DNA of 9,923 nt from Flavobacteriaceae bacterium. GTDB lineage: Bacteria; Bacteroidota; Bacteroidia; Flavobacteriales; Flavobacteriaceae. Below the pieces are notes generated by a model that saw only the letters and a program-made list of their open reading frames with translations, was not told the origin of the DNA and searched no databases. Position numbers and translations under genes: made by a program. Positions 6,166 to 9,923 of this stretch are shown piece after piece; position 1 is the first letter of the stretch, and each line of letters starts with the position of its first letter. The DNA lies in contig JAHRWC010000386.1 in the NCBI GenBank assembly GCA_019090365.1, positions 1-9,923 of the forward strand. The letters run 5' to 3'.

Positions 6166-7068
6166 ATGATTGTAAAAACACAATTCAGCATCAAAGATTT
6201 AGAAAATCTAAGTGGTGTAAAAGCCCATACAATTAGAATCTGGGAAAAAAGATATAATCTATTAGAGCCAAATAGATCAGACACAAATATTAGGAATTAC
6301 GATTTAAATAATCTAAAAAAGTTACTTAATGTAACTTTTTTATACAATTCAGGTTATAAAATTTCAAAAATTGCTCAGTTACCTGAAAGCAAGATACTTG
6401 AAATAATACAAGAACAATCTGAAAGTAAAAAAGAAGAACATGCAATTAAGTTATTTAAAACTGCAATGTTCGATTTTGATTATCAATTGTTTTCAAAAAC
6501 GTATAGAGATCTCATTGAATTCAAATCATTTCGAGAAGTATTTTTCGATGTCTTTCTACCTCTTCTAAATGAAATAGGAACTCTATGGCAGACCGGAACT
6601 ATAGACCCTTCACATGAACGCTTCATGTCTGAATTAATAAAACAAAAAATCATTATTGAAACAGATAAGGTTCAAGAGTATAAAAAAACTAAAGCTCCAA
6701 TTTTCACCTTATACTTACCCACTGAAGAAATACATGAGATTGGTTTATTATATGCTAATTACGAATTTCTAAAAGCAGGATTTAAAACTATTTATTTAGG
6801 ACCAAATATTCCACTAAACAGTTTAAAATATATAACAAGACATCATAATAACGTGACTTTTATATCTTATTTTACTGTAAAACCAGATAAGGAAAGTGTA
6901 ACAGAATATATTGATAGGTTTGAAATTGAAATTAACGATTCATCTAATTCTGGTTTATGGTTATTAGGGAGTAAAATCCAAAATATTTTAGCACCAAAAA
7001 CATCATTTGATATTCAATTTATTTTAAGTTTAAAAGATTTAATTCAAAAAATAGAAAAGCTAAAGTAA
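6166..7068 (+). CDS. MerR-type regulator with B12-binding-like domain (CarH/LitR architecture), carotenoid regulator
   Basis: This probable DNA-binding regulator of the following crt genes has 300 residues. A MerR winged-helix domain (about 7-75) opens with FSIKDLENLSGVKAHTIRIWEKRYNL. A helical cap follows (about 90-170), then a Rossmann-like cobalamin-binding domain (about 177-298). In CarH photoreceptors, light breaks adenosylcobalamin and releases DNA. The lower-ligand motif survives as E188-x-H190-x-x-G193. The cap tryptophan W141 is present, but the histidine that follows it in Thermus CarH is Q142, and the EH pair of the Wx9EH motif reads E151-R152. The later SxL and GG motifs read SYF (234-236) and GS (268-269). 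Light or B12 sensing may thus be altered or lost. Its stop lies 59 nt before crtI, across a strong dyad. Regulation of carotenoid genes is inferred from position. Confidence 0.82.
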   Translation: MIVKTQFSIKDLENLSGVKAHTIRIWEKRYNLLEPNRSDTNIRNYDLNNLKKLLNVTFLYNSGYKISKIAQLPESKILEIIQEQSESKKEEHAIKLFKTAMFDFDYQLFSKTYRDLIEFKSFREVFFDVFLPLLNEIGTLWQTGTIDPSHERFMSELIKQKIIIETDKVQEYKKTKAPIFTLYLPTEEIHEIGLLYANYEFLKAGFKTIYLGPNIPLNSLKYITRHHNNVTFISYFTVKPDKESVTEYIDRFEIEINDSSNSGLWLLGSKIQNILAPKTSFDIQFILSLKDLIQKIEKLK

Positions 7069-7081
7069 TCACAAAATTACA

Positions 7082-7118
7082 TTGAAATTTTGTTTTGTTT
7101 AATATTTTTGTATATTTG
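7082..7118 (+). promoter_or_regulatory. Tandem Bacteroidota-type promoters of the crt operon
   Basis: Two complete -33/-7 pairs overlap here. TTG (7082-7084) is 18 nt from TATTTTTG (7103-7110), and TTTG (7089-7092) is 18 nt from TATATTTG (7111-7118). Both -7 boxes fit TAnnTTTG exactly. The first predicts transcription from about 7115 and a leader of roughly 13 nt. The second predicts about 7123 and an almost leaderless crtI message. Confidence 0.55.
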
Positions 7119-7128
7119 TTAAACAAAA
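7093..7128 (+). promoter_or_regulatory. Perfect 10-bp inverted repeat with 16-bp spacer: candidate operator for the MerR/CarH-like regulator
   Basis: TTTTGTTTAA (7093-7102) is mirrored exactly by TTAAACAAAA (7119-7128). The 16-bp spacer consists of the two candidate -7 boxes end to end, and the right arm reaches the first base of the crtI ATG. A protein bound here would cover the promoter and start codon, which suits a repressor. Binding by the neighbouring regulator is inferred. Confidence 0.55.
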
Positions 7129-8588
7129 TGAATAAAACTATCTCTATTATTGGTTCAGGGTTTGCTTCTTTAGCAGCCGCTTCATATCTAGCAAAAGATG
7201 GATATGAAGTAACAATCTATGAAAAAAACAAATCAATTGGTGGCCGTGCTAGACAATTTAAAAAGCAAGGATTTACATTTGATATGGGCCCAACATGGTA
7301 TTGGATGCCTGATGTTTTTGAACGCTTTTTCGCAGATTTTAATAAGAAAACTACAACTTATTATGAATTAATTAAACTAAATCCTGCTTATAGAGTATTT
7401 TTTGGAACAAATGATTTTATTTCAATTGAAGATTCACTAGAAAAAATTTACATAGCCTTTGAAAAAGAGGAATCAGGGAGTTCTTTGAAGTTAAGAAGTT
7501 TCATGAATGAAGCTTTACATAATTATGAAATTGCTATTAAAGATTTAGTATATCGACCTGGTATTTCAATATTAGAACTTATTACTCCTACTACTATTAA
7601 AAAGATCGATCAATTTTTTAGTACTATTAGTAAAGAAGTACGTAAAGAATTCAAAAACCCTCGATTAATTTCAATTTTAGAATTCCCTGTATTATTTCTT
7701 GGTGCAAAACCTTCAAACACACCGGCCTTTTATAGTTTTATGAATTATGCAGACTTTGGTCTAGGTACATTTCATCCTAAAAATGGAATGTATAGTGTAA
7801 TTGATGGAATGAAAGAACTTGCACTTGAATTAGGTGTGAAAATAAAAACAGACCATGAAGTTGAAAAAATTATTATTGAAGATCAAAAAGCTATTGGCTT
7901 AATCATTAATGATACTGAAGTATTTTCAGACATAGTTTTAAGTGGAGCAGATTACCATCACACTGAAACATTATTAAATAAAAGTAATAGACAATATTCA
8001 GAAAAATATTGGAATAAAAAGACCTTTGCTCCTTCTGCGCTTTTATTCTATGTTGGATTCAATAAAAAAATACAAAACGTTAATCACCATACCTTATTCT
8101 TTGATGTAGATTTTGAAAAACATTCAAAAGAAATTTACGACAAACCCCAATGGCCAACAGAGCCATTATTTTATGCTAGCTTTCCATCAATAACTGATAA
8201 TAATATTGCTCCTGAAGGTAATGAAGCAGGGATTTTCTTAATTCCACTTGCTCCAGGATTAGATGACATCCCTGAAGTACGAGAAGAGTACTTTGAAAAA
8301 ATCATAAATCGTTTTGAAAAGCTAACCCAACAAGAAGTAAAGAGTAGCATTTTATTTAAAGAGTCTTATTGTATCAAGGATTTTGAAAAGGATTATAATT
8401 CTTTTAAAGGAAATGCATACGGATTAGCAAATACGCTAACGCAAACAGCGTTTTTAAGACCAAAACTTAAAAGTAAAAAGGTAGACAACCTATTTTTTAC
8501 AGGGCAACTTACAGTTCCAGGTCCTGGTGTTCCACCTTCGTTAATTTCTGGAAAATTAGTCGCTGGTTTAATTAAAAAAGCATCATAA
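7128..8588 (+). CDS. crtI: Phytoene desaturase (CrtI type)
   Basis: This FAD-dependent, membrane-associated desaturase converts colourless phytoene stepwise to lycopene. The 486 residues fit the family. The N-terminal dinucleotide fold is IIGSGFASLAAASYLA (7-22), with E32 for the ribose and GGRARQF (38-44). The third glycine of GxGxxG is serine, a change I associate with Bacteroidota CrtI. FTFDMGPTWYWMPDVF (49-64) follows. The C-terminal hallmark is TGQLTVPGPGVPPSLISG (about 461-478), the CrtI-type substrate/FAD segment. The ATG at 7128 is chosen because the fold begins right after it. An in-frame TTG at 7095 would add 11 residues encoded by the promoter and operator DNA. It is the first gene of the crt operon, and crtB starts 3 nt after its stop. 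A CrtD- or CrtN-like desaturase is possible but less likely next to crtB and crtZ. Confidence 0.93.
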   Translation: MNKTISIIGSGFASLAAASYLAKDGYEVTIYEKNKSIGGRARQFKKQGFTFDMGPTWYWMPDVFERFFADFNKKTTTYYELIKLNPAYRVFFGTNDFISIEDSLEKIYIAFEKEESGSSLKLRSFMNEALHNYEIAIKDLVYRPGISILELITPTTIKKIDQFFSTISKEVRKEFKNPRLISILEFPVLFLGAKPSNTPAFYSFMNYADFGLGTFHPKNGMYSVIDGMKELALELGVKIKTDHEVEKIIIEDQKAIGLIINDTEVFSDIVLSGADYHHTETLLNKSNRQYSEKYWNKKTFAPSALLFYVGFNKKIQNVNHHTLFFDVDFEKHSKEIYDKPQWPTEPLFYASFPSITDNNIAPEGNEAGIFLIPLAPGLDDIPEVREEYFEKIINRFEKLTQQEVKSSILFKESYCIKDFEKDYNSFKGNAYGLANTLTQTAFLRPKLKSKKVDNLFFTGQLTVPGPGVPPSLISGKLVAGLIKKAS

Positions 8589-8591
8589 ATA

Positions 8592-9434
8592 ATGAAATCA
8601 ATTTTTGACAATATATCAAATTCAACAAGTAAATCAATTACTAAAGCTTATAGTACTTCGTTTTCATTAGCTACAAAAATGCTACATAAGTCCATCCGTC
8701 AAGACATCTATAACATCTATGGTTTTGTAAGGTTAGCAGATGAAATTGTAGATAGTTTTCATGAGTATGACAAAGTAATTCTGTTTGATCGTCTTAAAAA
8801 AGATCTGGATTTAGCCTTAAAAGAAAAAATAAGTATTAATCCAATATTAAATGCATTTCAGAATACAGTTCATACCTATGGAATTGAAAGGCATTTAATT
8901 GATTCATTCATGAAGAGTATGGAACTAGACTTATCAAAAAATGTTTATAGTACGGAAAATGAATACAAAGAATACATTTACGGTTCGGCAGATGTAGTTG
9001 GATTAATGTGCTTACAGGTTTTTGTTAAAGGTGATGCCTCAAAATTTAATGATTTAAAAGATGGGGCAATGCATTTAGGTTCTGCTTTTCAAAAGATTAA
9101 TTTTCTAAGAGATTTAAAAGAAGACTATGATGATTTAAATAGAACATATTTTCCAAATACAAATTTGGATGCCTTAGATGAAACTTCAAAAAGGAAAATT
9201 ATTCTTGACATTGAGAGTGATTTAAATAAAGGATATCAAGGAATAGTAAATCTTCCTGTTGAAGCAAAATTCGGTGTTTATATGGCCTATAGATATTATA
9301 AAAGGTTACTTAAAAAGTTAAACAAAGTACCAGCAATTGAAATTAAAAACACAAGAATTAGGGTTGCAAATCATAAAAAGATTTACCTTTTAACTCGAAG
9401 TTATGTAAAATATCAACTCAATCTAGTAAATTAA
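8592..9434 (+). CDS. crtB: Phytoene synthase
   Basis: CrtB joins two geranylgeranyl diphosphates head to head, through prephytoene diphosphate, to give phytoene, and needs Mg2+. All expected motifs are present in 280 residues. The substrate-gripping YSTSFSLATKML spans 20-31. The first Asp-rich motif is D50-EIV-D54, inside GFVRLADEIVD. The family segment YIYGSADVVGLMCL covers 128-141. The second Asp-rich region is GSAFQKINFLRDLKEDYDDL (163-182), with Q167, N170, R173, D174 and D178. The following RTYFP (184-188) is also typical. There is no membrane segment, and the protein is expected to be peripheral on the inner membrane. It starts 3 nt after crtI and ends directly against crtZ, so the three are surely translated from one message. 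Squalene synthase is the related alternative; the context decides for phytoene. Confidence 0.94.
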   Translation: MKSIFDNISNSTSKSITKAYSTSFSLATKMLHKSIRQDIYNIYGFVRLADEIVDSFHEYDKVILFDRLKKDLDLALKEKISINPILNAFQNTVHTYGIERHLIDSFMKSMELDLSKNVYSTENEYKEYIYGSADVVGLMCLQVFVKGDASKFNDLKDGAMHLGSAFQKINFLRDLKEDYDDLNRTYFPNTNLDALDETSKRKIILDIESDLNKGYQGIVNLPVEAKFGVYMAYRYYKRLLKKLNKVPAIEIKNTRIRVANHKKIYLLTRSYVKYQLNLVN

Positions 9435-9884
9435 ATGGAGACTGTTCTTTGGATATTAATTTTCTTACTTACCTATTGTGGAATGGAGTTTATGGCTTGG
9501 TTTACCCATAAATATGTAATGCATGGATTTTTATGGAGGCTTCACAAAGATCACCATCATAAAGGGCATAACAGTTGGTGGGAACGTAATGATTACTTTT
9601 TTTTATTTTATGCATTGGTTAGTATATCTTGCTTTATTGGCTGGCAATATTTCGGCTTTTGGGCAGGCCTTCCAATTGGGTTGGGAATATTCGCTTATGG
9701 TTTTACTTATTTTATGGTTCATGATATATTTATTCATCAACGATTTAAATTATTCAGAAATGCTAATAATTGGTACGCTAAAGGAATAAGACGAGCTCAT
9801 AAAATGCACCATAAACACTTAGGAAAAGAACACGGTGAGTGTTTTGGAATGCTTTTCCCACCTTTAAAATATTTCAAAAAATGA
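9435..9884 (+). CDS. crtZ: Beta-carotene hydroxylase (CrtZ type, fatty acid hydroxylase superfamily)
   Basis: This di-iron membrane hydroxylase adds 3-hydroxyl groups to the beta-ionone rings, turning beta-carotene into beta-cryptoxanthin and then zeaxanthin. The four histidine boxes that bind the two irons are all present: H25-KYVM-H30, H37-KD-H40-H41, H96-DIFI-H101 and H122-KM-H125-H126. Hydrophobic segments at about 3-22, 54-71 and 73-95 make it an integral inner-membrane protein. The 149-residue length is usual for bacterial CrtZ, and the ending FGMLFPPLKYF is conserved in the family. The ATG follows the crtB TAA with no intervening base, and its TGA overlaps the next ATG (ATGA), so translational coupling is likely on both sides. 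The presence of CrtZ implies that a lycopene cyclase exists, and the next gene is a natural candidate. Confidence 0.93.
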   Translation: METVLWILIFLLTYCGMEFMAWFTHKYVMHGFLWRLHKDHHHKGHNSWWERNDYFFLFYALVSISCFIGWQYFGFWAGLPIGLGIFAYGFTYFMVHDIFIHQRFKLFRNANNWYAKGIRRAHKMHHKHLGKEHGECFGMLFPPLKYFKK

Positions 9885-9923
9885 AGTATTTATATCTCTT
9901 ATTAAATATTGGATCATTCATAA
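9881..9923 (+). CDS. Start of a further operon gene, possibly lycopene cyclase (partial)
   Basis: An ATG at 9881 overlaps the crtZ TGA by 4 nt (ATGA) and opens a frame that stays open to the window edge, encoding MKYLYLLLNIGSFI. The short basic start followed at once by a hydrophobic helix indicates a membrane protein. It resembles the beginning of Bacteroidota lycopene cyclase-domain (CrtYcd-type) proteins, and a cyclase is the one step missing between CrtI and CrtZ. Fourteen residues cannot prove it. The coding call rests on the overlap and operon position; the function is inferred. Confidence 0.5.
   Translation, partial: MKYLYLLLNIGSFI

Noticed and set aside
7095..7127. An upstream TTG start extending CrtI by 11 residues.
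   Set aside because: The extension is encoded by the promoter boxes and inverted repeat. The nucleotide-binding fold begins right after the ATG at 7128.
7081..7130. Three 11-bp direct repeats like the Thermus CarH operator.
   Set aside because: TTG and ACAAA elements occur at irregular spacings (8, 13 and 5 nt), not 11, so the inverted repeat is the better description.
8393..8611. A minus-strand open frame at the crtI/crtB junction.
   Set aside because: It is antisense to the conserved CrtI C-terminal motif and adds nothing recognisable.
9523..9789. An alternative-frame plus-strand ORF inside crtZ, rich in hydrophobic residues.
   Set aside because: The hydrophobicity follows from a shifted reading of membrane-segment codons. 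The crtZ frame has all four histidine boxes.

Overview
The window is strongly AT-rich, gene-dense DNA. It most likely comes from a member of the Flavobacteriia (Bacteroidota), probably a pigmented flavobacterium. The evidence is the protein set: a cystathionine beta-synthase-type PLP enzyme, a LolC/E-like FtsX permease, a GH171/NamZ lipoprotein, a YkgJ cysteine-cluster protein and a CrtI/CrtB/CrtZ set of the Bacteroidota type. Lipoprotein signals with an SDD motif after the cysteine, and promoters resembling the Bacteroidota TTTG...TAnnTTTG consensus, point the same way. The genus cannot be named from this sequence alone. The first 22 bases are Nextera/Tn5 sequencing-adapter sequence, so the biological sequence starts at base 23 and the left edge is a contig end.

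Left part (23-2117, minus strand): a 3'-truncated cystathionine beta-synthase/cysteine synthase-family gene, preceded by a full-length LolC/E-like ABC permease. Centre-left (2128-3842, plus): a NamZ-type exo-N-acetylmuramidase lipoprotein and, 2 nt later, a small FMN-binding split-barrel (PNPOx-like) protein. The permease and NamZ start divergently almost on top of each other. A YkgJ-family cysteine-cluster gene (3863-4414, minus) converges on this pair and is divergent from a SAM methyltransferase (4522-5229, plus). A surface-lipoprotein metalloprotease of archaemetzincin-like character follows (5297-6067).

Right part (6166-9923, plus): a carotenoid locus. A MerR-type regulator with a B12-binding-like C-terminal domain (CarH/LitR architecture) precedes crtI, crtB, crtZ and the first 14 codons of another gene. 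Those genes are packed with gaps of 3, 0 and -4 nt. Expected chemistry: CrtB makes phytoene from geranylgeranyl diphosphate, CrtI desaturates it to lycopene, a cyclase (plausibly the cut-off last gene) makes beta-carotene, and CrtZ hydroxylates it to zeaxanthin.

The most interesting regulatory signal is a perfect 10-bp inverted repeat with a 16-bp spacer in front of crtI. The spacer holds two TAnnTTTG boxes and the right arm touches the start codon. A degenerate copy with the same 16-bp spacer lies upstream of the regulator gene. The regulator keeps the cobalamin-ligand histidine motif but appears to have lost two histidines used by characterised CarH photoreceptors. No RNA genes, insertion sequences, CRISPR arrays or gene-free stretches over 300 bases were seen.
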